Positions 15,466 to 23,756 of a stretch of DNA of 64,000 bases are shown piece after piece. The translations under genes were made by a program, and so were the position numbers. Source of the DNA: Anaerolineales bacterium (GTDB lineage: Bacteria; Chloroflexota; Anaerolineae; Anaerolineales; Villigracilaceae); NCBI GenBank assembly GCA_015075725.1, contig JABTTV010000001.1, positions 1,798,001-1,862,000 on the forward strand, written 5' to 3'. Position 1 is the stretch's first letter; each line of letters begins with the position of its first letter. The notes beneath the pieces were generated by a model. It saw only the letters and a program-made list of their open reading frames with translations. It was not told the DNA's origin and did no database searches.

Positions 15466-17493
15466 TTATTCGCAAAATTTCTTTGTAATGAGTTCATTGA
15501 CCTCATCTGAAAGTGTCTCGTTCCCGGCAAGGTGCTTCATATTGTTGCAGACCTGCAAACGCAGGTATTTATCGAGGATGACCAGTTTGGTCATCTTGTT
15601 GATCTCATCGATGTTTCCCTGAACTGCGTATGCCTGCATGAAGGGAATCCACTCGAGCGGATCGTTTGGATAATAACCCTTGTTCAAAGCCTCATCGAGC
15701 AGGTTTGTGACGGTTGCCCAATCGCCGCGCTGACGGGCAAGGTCCGCTTGTTGATAATGGTAACACCAGCCGCGTTCGGGCTCACTTCCAAAAATATCCT
15801 GGGGAACATCGGGGACGTCGCCGTCGGTCAGGACAGATTCCAATCTAGAGAACGGCGCGACCATCACAATGCGCCCATCGTCGAATGAATTCAATTCCGG
15901 CGAAGCCCCGTTGATGAATCGCACGCAGCTGTTCGGGCTGGACTGCGCAATAACCAGGACATTGCCAAAATCACGCTCAAGATAATTGCCGCGCCGCAGC
16001 GGAGTCTCCACACCGCCGTTCGTCGTGATCTGCGTCACCGTATTGCCATCCAACACTGCCGCAGGCAGCTTGATAAGCAACGGATTGCCGCGCTGTTCTT
16101 CAGGGTAATAAATAAAATTCGCAGGTCCCCAAATGAAATAATCCTCGCTCAAAGAACTACCCGGGTACAGAACGATCAACGTCACGCCTTCCTTGATGTT
16201 CGGCGCGCGCCAGGCAACCTGCCACCAAAAATTGCGCGTCGCCCCGGTCTCATCCGCCACGCGGACCGCGTTGCCGTGGTGGGTCAACACCGAAACGCCG
16301 ACCAGGAAAGCAGCCAGCCCCGCGCGTAAGGAGCTCGGATTCGTCCGCTCGATGATGACGGAAAACAGGATGCCCACTCCAACCGATGGGGCGAGCGCGT
16401 AACGGGAATAATCGGGTATTGTGACGTGCCGGTTGACAAGGATCACGGGAATTAAACATGCGACGATCGTGATGAATGCCAGCCAGATTTGTTCCCGCAT
16501 CTCACTAGAGCCATTGCCTGACTCGTCGTCCCCGGTCTTTTCTCCACCCCGACGCAAATAGAAAAGCAGCATGGCAATCGCCAACGCCGCCAGCCCAAAA
16601 CCGGTGAATGCATCGCGCAAACGCAGGGAAAACCCGAGGAGATTCAACGGGGTTGTCCACGCCACCATGACGACCTTGAACACATCCTGGATCAGATAGT
16701 TCAGCCACCACAACGCGGTCAATGGCGACTCGAAAAGCGAGGACAATTGCAGATTGACATCCGTCGCCTTGCGTTCCGCTTCGAAGAAGACCAACCGCCA
16801 GACGAGGAATCCGCCCGCGCCGAGCAAAAATGGAAGGGCAGTCACCGCAGCCGATTTCAATCGAGATGAGACAGTCTGTTCCGTTTTGCGGAGGTGCAGA
16901 ATGCCGATCATTCCAAACCGCAACGCTTCAAACCCAAGAAAATATTCCACCAAGCCAAGGTAGGTCCATGCCAATAATATTGATGCAATGGCAAACGTCC
17001 AACGTGGAAGGGGCGTCTGCGCTTGAATCGCTTTCAAAGTCAAAGTCACAGAGATCAATCCGCAGGCGAGGCTGAAGAGTTGCGATTGATAATCGATGGG
17101 ATTGACTTGCGAGAGAAATCCCGGGTAGACCAGGAATAACAACGCCGCGATCCAGTTAAACACAGTTCGGCGCCGCCAAAGTTGATTCCCGATCCAGAAC
17201 AGTGCCGCTGCGCTGACAATGCGGAATAAAAACGCGCTCAAGTGATAGTAAAGGGGATTCATCCCAAACAAAGTGAACGCTGCCTGCATCACATAGCCCC
17301 GTAGCGGACGGTCCACACTGAAGACATTGTGGAAGAATGACGCTCCTCCCACGTATCCGTCGAACATCAAATACCAATCGTCGTTGATGTAGCCCATCCG
17401 TGCCGCGAAGGGGAGGTAGGTCACAGCGCCGAGAAGGGTCAGGAACAGGGTGCCGAACCAGAATGAACCGAGTTTGTCTTTGAGGGTTTGCAT
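15466..17493 (-). CDS. Large polytopic membrane protein, GT-C-like
   Basis: About 675 residues. The first helix (FWFGTLFLTLLGAVTYLPF) is followed by the outer-loop motif RMGYINDDWYLM, whose paired aspartates are in the position of the catalytic Asp of GT-C glycosyltransferases. About ten further hydrophobic segments end near residue 430, followed by a soluble C-terminal region with tetratrico-like helices (DLARQRGDWATVTNLLDEAL). Probable role: sugar transfer in assembly of the surface polymer. ATG at 17493 is preferred; the longer frame would run into the inverted-repeat element at 17505. Confidence 0.7.
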   Translation of the reverse strand: MQTLKDKLGSFWFGTLFLTLLGAVTYLPFAARMGYINDDWYLMFDGYVGGASFFHNVFSVDRPLRGYVMQAAFTLFGMNPLYYHLSAFLFRIVSAAALFWIGNQLWRRRTVFNWIAALLFLVYPGFLSQVNPIDYQSQLFSLACGLISVTLTLKAIQAQTPLPRWTFAIASILLAWTYLGLVEYFLGFEALRFGMIGILHLRKTEQTVSSRLKSAAVTALPFLLGAGGFLVWRLVFFEAERKATDVNLQLSSLFESPLTALWWLNYLIQDVFKVVMVAWTTPLNLLGFSLRLRDAFTGFGLAALAIAMLLFYLRRGGEKTGDDESGNGSSEMREQIWLAFITIVACLIPVILVNRHVTIPDYSRYALAPSVGVGILFSVIIERTNPSSLRAGLAAFLVGVSVLTHHGNAVRVADETGATRNFWWQVAWRAPNIKEGVTLIVLYPGSSLSEDYFIWGPANFIYYPEEQRGNPLLIKLPAAVLDGNTVTQITTNGGVETPLRRGNYLERDFGNVLVIAQSSPNSCVRFINGASPELNSFDDGRIVMVAPFSRLESVLTDGDVPDVPQDIFGSEPERGWCYHYQQADLARQRGDWATVTNLLDEALNKGYYPNDPLEWIPFMQAYAVQGNIDEINKMTKLVILDKYLRLQVCNNMKHLAGNETLSDEVNELITKKFCE

Positions 17494-17504
17494 GGTGGAT
17501 TTTT

Positions 17505-17602
17505 GTCCTTGCCGGGAGTGACGCCTCGGCGCCACAACAAAGCAATCACCTTATTGACCAGGAGATTGCCTCGGGCGGAGAGAACACCGCCCTCGCAATG
17601 AC
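17505..17602. repeat. Degenerate dispersed element, TTGCCGGGAG/CTCGCAATGACA ends
   Basis: The right end CCTCGCAATGACAT is the same as in the elements at 40148-40234 and 51083-51204; the left end GTCCTTGCCGGGAGTGAC is a diverged complement. The internal AAGCAATCACC and GGAGATTGCCTC segments are also shared. It fills the space between two glycan genes. Confidence 0.55.
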
Positions 17603-17603
17603 A

Positions 17604-18266
17604 TTAGTAACTTTTCCTCATCAAAAAATCGCAGATCTCGAAATCGAGTTCTTCGTCGATGTCCCAGGCTTCGGCGGCGTCGACCTCGAACATCAATGGT
17701 TTATCGCCGATGCGGTGTTTCTTGCGCTCCAGGTTTTCGCGCGTGAAGATATAGATGCAGGAATTTTCCTCATATACGGGTGGGAGGTCCTGCGTTTGAA
17801 TCAACTCGAGCGGGTTGTGATTGATGGCGCGTCCATCTTGAAAGTACAAACGGGTCTGGAGACGGGTAACGGAGAAAAGCGAATCGTATCTGGGGTAATT
17901 TGTAATTAAGGATTGGATTCCGCGCGAGATGGTTTCGGCTTTCAAAAGCGGATTGGTCGAATGGGTTTGAAGGTAATAATCCGCCCGCACCTGTGCAGTA
18001 TCGTACAGCAGGATGTCGTTCATGGGAACGGAGTCGGCGCGGAGATGCTCGGGGCGCGGAATCAACTTTACGTCAGGAAAGAGGCGGCGAATTCCATCCA
18101 TCACCGGCTCGGAGTCTGTATCCACGATCACGGTTTCGATCTCGGGCACGGCTTTCAACGTTTCCAATATGTGTTGATAGAGAGGCTTGCCCGCGAGGGG
18201 GCGGTAATTTTTCCCGGGCACGCGCTGGCTGTGATGGCGCATGGGGACGAGGGCGGCGAGTTTCAT
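17604..18266 (-). CDS. Acylneuraminate cytidylyltransferase family protein
   Basis: About 220 residues. LAALVPMRHHSQRVPGKNYR near the start is the CTP-binding motif of CMP-sialic acid, CMP-pseudaminic acid and CMP-Kdo synthetases (usual form PARGGSKRIPGKN); THSTNPLLKAETI and the acidic DIDEELDFEICDFLM complete the fold. It probably activates a nonulosonic or other acidic sugar with CMP for the glycosyltransferases around it. No neuB- or pseI-like synthase is in the window, so the substrate must be made elsewhere. ATG at 18266 gives the family's normal N-terminus. Confidence 0.8.
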   Translation of the reverse strand: MKLAALVPMRHHSQRVPGKNYRPLAGKPLYQHILETLKAVPEIETVIVDTDSEPVMDGIRRLFPDVKLIPRPEHLRADSVPMNDILLYDTAQVRADYYLQTHSTNPLLKAETISRGIQSLITNYPRYDSLFSVTRLQTRLYFQDGRAINHNPLELIQTQDLPPVYEENSCIYIFTRENLERKKHRIGDKPLMFEVDAAEAWDIDEELDFEICDFLMRKSY

Positions 18267-18311
18267 TATGGAGATTATACCGAATTGGCTCACCCCGGTG
18301 GTTTGATTTCG

Positions 18312-19805
18312 TTAAGGCGGACATGTCCCTGGTTGAATGGTAAAGTCATATCGGGCGGGTGGATTGGAAAAATAGCTTACATCTTCAAGCAGCGGATAAC
18401 CGGCATCGAAAATAGAATTGAAAACGACACGAAAACTGTTGACGGGCGATATGGATGGATAGAGAACATCCCCGCCTTCTGGCAGATAGTATGCATTCAA
18501 GATTTTCATGCGATCGACGGGATCCCGCGGAGAAGGACCGTGATCGCCTTGAAGGATGATGGTGGGATCCGTTTGTGACTCTCGAATCAACATTTCCAAA
18601 CGCGGCAGTATCGCCGTGCTGATAAATTCCGCCATGTTCGCGTACCCGCTGCGGGAATCCACCTTATCCGGCGGAATGGGAGCGCCGTTCCCGTCGAAGA
18701 CGCTCGGCTCATGAGGCGCGATTATATGGATGAAGACAAATTTGGGTCCCTGGATTTTGACAATGGATTCGAGTTCATCCAGTGCCAGCAGGGTGCGCCT
18801 TCGGAAGTTATCACCGTGAATGTCATCAAGGTTAATGATGTCGAGATCATCCAATACTCTCGCAAATGTGGATAACAGGATGACTACTTCGAATTCGGTG
18901 ATCGGACCCGGCGGCGGTGAAACGTACAAGTCCGCGTCTCTCCATTCCGCCCAGAAGAATCCGCTTGCGAAAGCAACGGTCTTGTAACCTGCGTCGGATA
19001 AACTCCTGCGCACAGCATTATTCTCAAGCATTTTATACAAATTTATCAGGTCGGTTTCCCCGGGCGGAAAGGCATCGCTTAGGTTTCGGACATAGTCCAT
19101 GTTGAGAGAGGATGATAGGGACAGCCCTGTACCTGCATAATTGCTCTGACTGCATTCCGCTACATAAAAACCCATCTCTTCAAGGGATGCGAGGAAGTTG
19201 CTGTTGTCATACCCATAAGGCAACACTGCATCGGAACGTCCGTAACCGTCCAGTATGATGTAATAAATGTCCGGCAATGGCTGGTCAGACCTCAACTTAA
19301 CCGCATGGTCGATCTTTGTGGAAAACGGTATGGTTTTTGCCGAATAATATCGAATGGACTGCATGGCCGGGAACAACAGAAGAATGATGGCTGCCAGGTT
19401 AATGCTGGTTGTGATGTCTTGTTGGGTGGAATTTCGCCTGGCAGAGGAAATCCGCCAGATCAGGAGGAGTAGTAACGCCAGCCAGATCAATGCAAACCAA
19501 AAGGCAGGGATTACGATTATTAGTGATGCCAGTCCGCTCCTGGCAACACCGTAGAGGAAAAACCATGTCAGAGAGAGTGAAGTCAAAAAGGCGGATTTCT
19601 GCCGGTCATGCGTTCGCCAGACGCAGAATCCCTGAAGAGCCGCTCCCGAAAAAAGCGAGAGTAACAAGGGACGGATGAATTCTTCCGGCGGCACGCCATG
19701 AATGTTGTGCGCATATAACCGGAATATGAAATATAAACCAAGCAAAAAAGGATGCGAGGGCGAACACAGAAAGCGTTCTGTATTTTTTCGCAGCGCCGAT
19801 AACAA
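18312..19805 (-). CDS. Membrane-anchored sulfatase/alkaline-phosphatase-fold protein
   Basis: About 497 residues. Four or five N-terminal membrane segments are followed by a catalytic domain from about residue 170: PDIYYIILDGYGRSD (metal-binding Asp), a probable nucleophile Thr in YAGTGLSLSSSLNMDY, FIHIIAPHEP and LQGDHGPSP (metal ligands). This architecture resembles LtaS-like and phosphoethanolamine transferase-like enzymes, which transfer or remove charged head groups at the outer face of the membrane. It may modify the surface glycan. The start is uncertain because the longest frame begins with TTG at 19805. Confidence 0.75.
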   Translation of the reverse strand: MLSALRKNTERFLCSPSHPFLLGLYFIFRLYAHNIHGVPPEEFIRPLLLSLFSGAALQGFCVWRTHDRQKSAFLTSLSLTWFFLYGVARSGLASLIIVIPAFWFALIWLALLLLLIWRISSARRNSTQQDITTSINLAAIILLLFPAMQSIRYYSAKTIPFSTKIDHAVKLRSDQPLPDIYYIILDGYGRSDAVLPYGYDNSNFLASLEEMGFYVAECSQSNYAGTGLSLSSSLNMDYVRNLSDAFPPGETDLINLYKMLENNAVRRSLSDAGYKTVAFASGFFWAEWRDADLYVSPPPGPITEFEVVILLSTFARVLDDLDIINLDDIHGDNFRRRTLLALDELESIVKIQGPKFVFIHIIAPHEPSVFDGNGAPIPPDKVDSRSGYANMAEFISTAILPRLEMLIRESQTDPTIILQGDHGPSPRDPVDRMKILNAYYLPEGGDVLYPSISPVNSFRVVFNSIFDAGYPLLEDVSYFSNPPARYDFTIQPGTCPP

Positions 19806-19820
19806 AATGTGAAATCCCGG

Positions 19821-20645
19821 CTATAAAATCCGCGACATCTGCCACTGCGATAGCGACTCGCGCGTCATGCCGACGTGTTCGAAGATGAATCCCATTTCTT
19901 CGGGGTAGATCGGGGAGACATGCCAGACTTTGTTTGGGAATTTGGCGAAAAGCGCGCGCATCAGGACCGCGCTCAAGCCTGCCCCGCGCGACCGGGCTTT
20001 GACCAGCACCGATTGGATGGAGATATCTGTCGATTCGGGATTGCTGATGAGACAGTAAGCGTCATTGAGTCGGAAAGCGCGCGACGGCGGCGTGTGCTGC
20101 ATGATGGTCGTACCGGAAAGCTGCCAGGGCAGGTCTTTCATGCCATGATAGGTGACCGTGCGCGCCAGTTCGCGGATGTCGATCTCTTCGATTTCTATAT
20201 CGGATTCCACTTGCGGATTTTCAATCTTGTAACCCACCAGCCTGCGCATCTTTTTGAAGCCGACCTTTTCATACAATTTCACGCCCGCCGTGTTCTGCTC
20301 GATGACCTCAAGGAACATTTCCTTTTCGCCGCGCGATTTTGCTTCATCGATGAGTTGTTCCATTGCCCAGGTGCCAACGCCGCCGTTGCGTGCGTTCATC
20401 GTGATGCCCATTGCCGCGAGTCGACTTGTCCAGCCGCGGCGGGCGATGAAAGCAACACCGACCGGCTCGTCGTCTTTCATCAGGACGCAGCTGGCGGTCA
20501 GATCGATGCCATCGCGGCGGATCATGGTGTGCATGACCGATTCTGTGATATTGATGGGGACGAAATATCCCTCAAAACTGCGAGTCATCAAGTCCGCGAG
20601 GAAGGGGATGGGGTGGGAGGAAGTAGGTTTTAGTGAATAGGTCAT
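19821..20645 (-). CDS. GNAT family N-acetyltransferase
   Basis: 274 residues. The first GNAT domain (about 30-150) has the acetyl-CoA motif GGVGTWAMEQLIDEAKSRG and the trailing NTAGVKLYEKVGFKKMRRL. The C-terminal half (RSRGAGLSAVLMRALF, then FIFEHVGMTRE) looks like a second, weaker GNAT domain. The acceptor is unknown. The start codon and the first residues MTYSLK are encoded by the 7-nt repeat array at 20631-20665, so either the repeat supplied the N-terminus or the true start is a little further in. Confidence 0.8.
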   Translation of the reverse strand: MTYSLKPTSSHPIPFLADLMTRSFEGYFVPINITESVMHTMIRRDGIDLTASCVLMKDDEPVGVAFIARRGWTSRLAAMGITMNARNGGVGTWAMEQLIDEAKSRGEKEMFLEVIEQNTAGVKLYEKVGFKKMRRLVGYKIENPQVESDIEIEEIDIRELARTVTYHGMKDLPWQLSGTTIMQHTPPSRAFRLNDAYCLISNPESTDISIQSVLVKARSRGAGLSAVLMRALFAKFPNKVWHVSPIYPEEMGFIFEHVGMTRESLSQWQMSRIL

Positions 20646-20665
20646 AGTGAATAGTGGATGGTGAA
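20631..20665. repeat. Heptad array, left of four-helix-bundle gene A
   Basis: Five 7-bp units: TAGTGAA, TAGGTCA, TAGTGAA, TAGTGGA, TGGTGAA. The first 12 bp (TAGTGAATAGGT) are exactly complementary to 21175-21186 on the other side of the gene. The array overlaps the start of the GNAT gene. Confidence 0.8.
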
Positions 20666-20676
20666 CAGAAGATTAT

Positions 20677-21153
20677 TCAAGAGTCTTCGGGGAGAATTTT
20701 GTCGGAAATCTCTTCGATGAGGTATTCAGGCTCAGTTTCTCGTATTGCGTAATTGGATCCAGGTTCTTTTTCACCACGTTTGGAACACTTCAGGTATGCG
20801 ATGTAACCATTTGTGATTCGAATCAATTCCTCGATCTGGCTTTTCACTTGAACAAAAAGATTATCAGGAATATATTTCAAATCACGGGCAAGCAAAAGGT
20901 GGGTGTATGTTTCTGTGAGCGAACCGCGGGCAATATAACAAAAACGGACATTATCCTGAAAATAATAACGCCCATGCCCTTCGGCAAGATTGGCAGAGAC
21001 ACTTTGAGCAGAACGTCGAATTTGCTGATTCAAATGCCATTTCTCATCAGCAGGCAATAACGGCAGGATTTCCTTGTAAACAACCAGAACGAGGGTACTG
21101 GCTTTTTTCCAAGCCTCTAAAGTCTCCAAGCCTTGAATATTATCATTGCTCAC
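20677..21153 (-). CDS. Four-helix bundle protein (S23/Avd-like), copy A
   Basis: 158 residues. LEAWKKASTLVLVVYKEIL, the conserved HLNQQIRRSAQSVSANLAEG and the two following helices match the four-helix-bundle family named after proteins encoded in 23S rRNA intervening sequences and related to Avd of diversity-generating retroelements. The family forms pentameric, basic barrels that may bind nucleic acid; the cellular role is unclear. The gene lies between glycan genes and is enclosed by 7-nt repeat arrays in inverted orientation, as is the second copy at 33960-34418. There is no reverse transcriptase or variable repeat nearby. Confidence 0.85.
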   Translation of the reverse strand: MSNDNIQGLETLEAWKKASTLVLVVYKEILPLLPADEKWHLNQQIRRSAQSVSANLAEGHGRYYFQDNVRFCYIARGSLTETYTHLLLARDLKYIPDNLFVQVKSQIEELIRITNGYIAYLKCSKRGEKEPGSNYAIRETEPEYLIEEISDKILPEDS

Positions 21154-21169
21154 TTCAAACTCCTAACCG

Positions 21170-21190
21170 CTATTACCTATTCACTATTAT
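21170..21190. repeat. Heptad array, right of four-helix-bundle gene A
   Basis: Units CTATTAC, CTATTCA, CTATTAT run in the opposite sense to the array at 20631-20665. The segment ACCTATTCACTA at 21175-21186 is the exact reverse complement of the left array's first 12 bp. It also encodes the last residues (DNSE) and stop of the glycosyltransferase gene. Confidence 0.75.
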
Positions 21191-22121
21191 CATGATTATA
21201 CCGAATCGGCTCCACATCCCTCTTTCTTTCCTCTTTCCTCTTTCTTTCCCGCGCATAGTAGAAAGTTTCTCTTAACTGCGGCGTGACCAGGCTTGTCTCA
21301 CGGTGACCGATGCGTGTGCCGTGAAATTGCGCAAAGCGGAACCAGAAAATCGATGTAAGGCTTTTCAGCAGGACTCCATCGCGCGCGGCATGCCAGAGAT
21401 CGCTCAAAATATTTGTAAAGGTCAATCGTAAAAAATCATAGAAATTGAAATGCGCTTCGGGGTAGATTCTCCGCAATGCCATCGCTTCGCGGCGGTAGCG
21501 GTTGTAGACTCCGCGCGGGGTTTCGTTGTGGACGTGGACGATCTCCGCTTCGGCGACGTAGGCAATCTTATATCCCTGTCCCTTCGCCCATTGACCCCAC
21601 TCGAGGTCTTCCAGCCCGGTCAGTGTTTCGTCATAGGGGTGTTGTTCCCACAGGCTTTTACGGATGGCGGCATTGGCGTTATTGCAAAACGTGGTGACCT
21701 GATTTAGATTGCTGACATCGGGATACCACTGATGAAATATTTGATGTTCGGAATATTTCGAGCCCTCGTATCCACGCTGTTTGCCATAAGTGAGGGCGAC
21801 TTTCTCGTCTTGAAAAGGTTTGAGAAAGCTCTCCAGCCAATCGGGGTAGACAGGATAAACATGCGCGCTGGCAATGACGATGAACTCCCGGCTCGCGGAC
21901 TTGATCCCGAGGTTGAGCGAACGCCCAAAAGTAAACTCCGCCGGGGGGATGTGGACGACTCTCGCGCCAAACGATTCGGCGATGGAAACGGTCGAATCGG
22001 TCGAGCCGGAGTCGACGAGGATGACCTCCACATCCTTGATGGTCTGCTGTTTGATTCCCTCCAGCAAACGCCCGATGTGTTTCTCTTCGTTATAGGCGCG
22101 GATGATTAGAGAGCAGTTCAT
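21177..22121 (-). CDS. Glycosyltransferase family 2, rhamnosyltransferase-like
   Basis: 314 residues with a GT-A domain: CSLIIRAYNEEKHIGRLLEG, VDSGSTDSTVSIAESFGARV, and a loop with ASAHVYPVYPDWLESFL where many GT2 enzymes have their DxD region. ETLTGLEDLEWGQWAKGQGY is the acceptor-site (ED) motif. Probably transfers a sugar such as rhamnose during glycan synthesis. Its C-terminal DNSE and stop codon derive from a heptad repeat array, and an empty inverted pair of such arrays lies just upstream of its start. Confidence 0.85.
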   Translation of the reverse strand: MNCSLIIRAYNEEKHIGRLLEGIKQQTIKDVEVILVDSGSTDSTVSIAESFGARVVHIPPAEFTFGRSLNLGIKSASREFIVIASAHVYPVYPDWLESFLKPFQDEKVALTYGKQRGYEGSKYSEHQIFHQWYPDVSNLNQVTTFCNNANAAIRKSLWEQHPYDETLTGLEDLEWGQWAKGQGYKIAYVAEAEIVHVHNETPRGVYNRYRREAMALRRIYPEAHFNFYDFLRLTFTNILSDLWHAARDGVLLKSLTSIFWFRFAQFHGTRIGHRETSLVTPQLRETFYYARERKRKEERKRDVEPIRYNHDNSE

Positions 22122-22183
22122 AGTTATAAGTGAATAGGGAATAGTGAATGGGGTTTCCTATGACCTATTCACCATTCACTATC
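22121..22183. repeat. Inverted pair of heptad arrays with no gene between
   Basis: Left units TAGTTAT, AAGTGAA, TAGGGAA, TAGTGAA (22121-22148) and right units ACCTATT, CACCATT, CACTATC (22163-22183) are complementary in sense and separated by about 15 bp, forming an imperfect hairpin. The right arm encodes the last residues (DSEW) and stop of the sulfotransferase gene. Confidence 0.7.
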
Positions 22184-23014
22184 CTTTTCATAGCCAAGTT
22201 TGATCAATAAATTTCCCGCTACTTCCTTAAACAATGCCTTATGCTCGTCTGTAAAATATTTTTTCCATTCACCCGTCTTGCCGGAGCGGAAGGTCGGGGA
22301 CTTGGTCGGGTTGATGGAGGCTTCGAGGGAATCAAGGATCAACTGCCGGGGAGCGGGAAGCGGAACACGGCTGAGGAGGTGATCCATGATCGAGGTGAGA
22401 GTCTCAGCACGGGCGTGCATCAAATCTTCGAAGTGAATTTTCAAAACTTCTTTACGGTCAAGCCAGCCGAGATAAGGCGCAAATCGTTCGGCGATGTTTG
22501 GGAATTCGACATCGGCGTCGGGACGACCCAATATGCTGACTCTAAGTCGCGCATTGAAATCGGGCAGGGATCGATAATATTCGTGATGAACATGCCGCGC
22601 TTCCATGTCGGTGACGTAAAAGACATGCGAGACGACCACATCGCGCGGGTCGCGGTAAATAAAAAAAGGAACAAATTTCGGCGAACTAACGCGAGCGACA
22701 ACTTCGGGCCGGGCAAAGAGATGCGCGGAGGCGATGTCGCGCGTGTGAAGCGAGTCGAGCCACTTCAAAGCCTGCTCCGGGTCGCGCTTCTTCCCGCTTT
22801 CGCCTTCGTACTCGGCGTAGAAGGAGCGCAGGCGTCTGGCAAACGGCGCGACGTTCGAGAAGCCGAGAAGGATTTGATCGAGTAAGTGGGTTCCGCTCTT
22901 TGGGAAGGATATGCCGAGAAGCGCGGGCAACTCCGCGTGTGCAGAAGCGAAGCGCAGGCGCTGCAAGCTTTTTTCGATGTGATAGACTGTGGAGCGCAGG
23001 AACGATTTCAGCAT
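22169..23014 (-). CDS. Sulfotransferase family protein
   Basis: About 281 residues. GISFPKSGTHLLDQILLGF carries the 5'-phosphosulfate-binding motif and YRDPRDVVVSHVFY the 3'-phosphate-binding motif of PAPS-dependent sulfotransferases, with a typical C-terminal FRSGKTGEWKKYF (the RKGxxGDWK-like region) closing the cofactor site. It probably adds sulfate to a surface glycan, which fits the sulfatase-fold gene in the same cluster. ATG at 23014 or 23038 is preferred; longer starts run into the divergent plsC gene. Confidence 0.85.
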   Translation of the reverse strand: MLKSFLRSTVYHIEKSLQRLRFASAHAELPALLGISFPKSGTHLLDQILLGFSNVAPFARRLRSFYAEYEGESGKKRDPEQALKWLDSLHTRDIASAHLFARPEVVARVSSPKFVPFFIYRDPRDVVVSHVFYVTDMEARHVHHEYYRSLPDFNARLRVSILGRPDADVEFPNIAERFAPYLGWLDRKEVLKIHFEDLMHARAETLTSIMDHLLSRVPLPAPRQLILDSLEASINPTKSPTFRSGKTGEWKKYFTDEHKALFKEVAGNLLIKLGYEKDSEW

Positions 23015-23087
23015 GCAGGTATTTAACCACAAATTCATCCGCGAGACCCGCGAAGGGATTCCGGGTTCTATTGGTTGAGGAAACCCC

Positions 23088-23681
23088 TTGAAACGAACCA
23101 TATTCAATACCCCCATCTTGAGTCCGATTTTACGCATGGTCAGCAACTCGTTGATGCGCCTCGCCGGATGGCGCGTGGAGGGATCTCTGCCGGACCTCGG
23201 CAAATATCTGATCATTGGCGCGCCTCACACCTCGAACTGGGACTTTCTACTGTTTCTCGGGGTTATCTTTCGCCTGAAAGCGGACGTGAAATACATGGGC
23301 AAAGCAGAACTGTTCCGCAGCCCGATCGGTTGGTTCTTCTATTGGAGCGGCGGCATCCCCGTCGACCGTTCCAAATCCTCCGGTTTGGTCGAGCAAATGG
23401 TGGAGGCGTGCAACCGCTCCGATAAATTCATCCTGACCATTGCGCCTGAGGGAACCCGCCACGGCGTGAAGGAATGGAAGCGCGGCTTCTATCACATCGC
23501 CAAGGGCGCGGGGATACCGCTGGTATTCGCAAAAGTGGACGGCAAACACAAGACGATGCGCGTAGGCAGGGTTTTTCATTTGACGGACGATATGGAAGCG
23601 GACATGCAGGCGATCCAGGATGCGTTCAAAGGGATGGTGGGAGTCAACCCGAGGAAAAAATACATTACATTGGAAGGTTAA
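23088..23681 (+). CDS. plsC: 1-acyl-sn-glycerol-3-phosphate acyltransferase
   Basis: A membrane-associated acyltransferase of phospholipid synthesis, 197 residues. The catalytic HxxxxD motif is in GAPHTSNWDFLLFL, and the second conserved block, which binds the glycerol phosphate, is FILTIAPEGTRHGVKEWKRG. It is short for PlsC and resembles the compact members that acylate other membrane alcohols, so the substrate could differ from lysophosphatidate. It is divergent from the sulfotransferase gene and separate from the diguanylate cyclase promoter downstream. Confidence 0.85.
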   Translation: MKRTIFNTPILSPILRMVSNSLMRLAGWRVEGSLPDLGKYLIIGAPHTSNWDFLLFLGVIFRLKADVKYMGKAELFRSPIGWFFYWSGGIPVDRSKSSGLVEQMVEACNRSDKFILTIAPEGTRHGVKEWKRGFYHIAKGAGIPLVFAKVDGKHKTMRVGRVFHLTDDMEADMQAIQDAFKGMVGVNPRKKYITLEG

Positions 23682-23707
23682 AGCATCGAATGCGACAAGA
23701 ACGGTTG

Positions 23708-23736
23708 TTGAATTCGATTTTGGTTGATGTTATACT
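23708..23736 (+). promoter_or_regulatory. Promoter of the PAS/GGDEF gene
   Basis: TTGAAT (23708-23713) and TATACT (23731-23736) are 17 bp apart. The predicted start near 23743 rules out translation from the upstream TTG/ATG at 23724/23727 and favours ATG at 23757. Confidence 0.55.
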
Positions 23737-23756
23737 TTGGACATCAAAGGTCCGTA

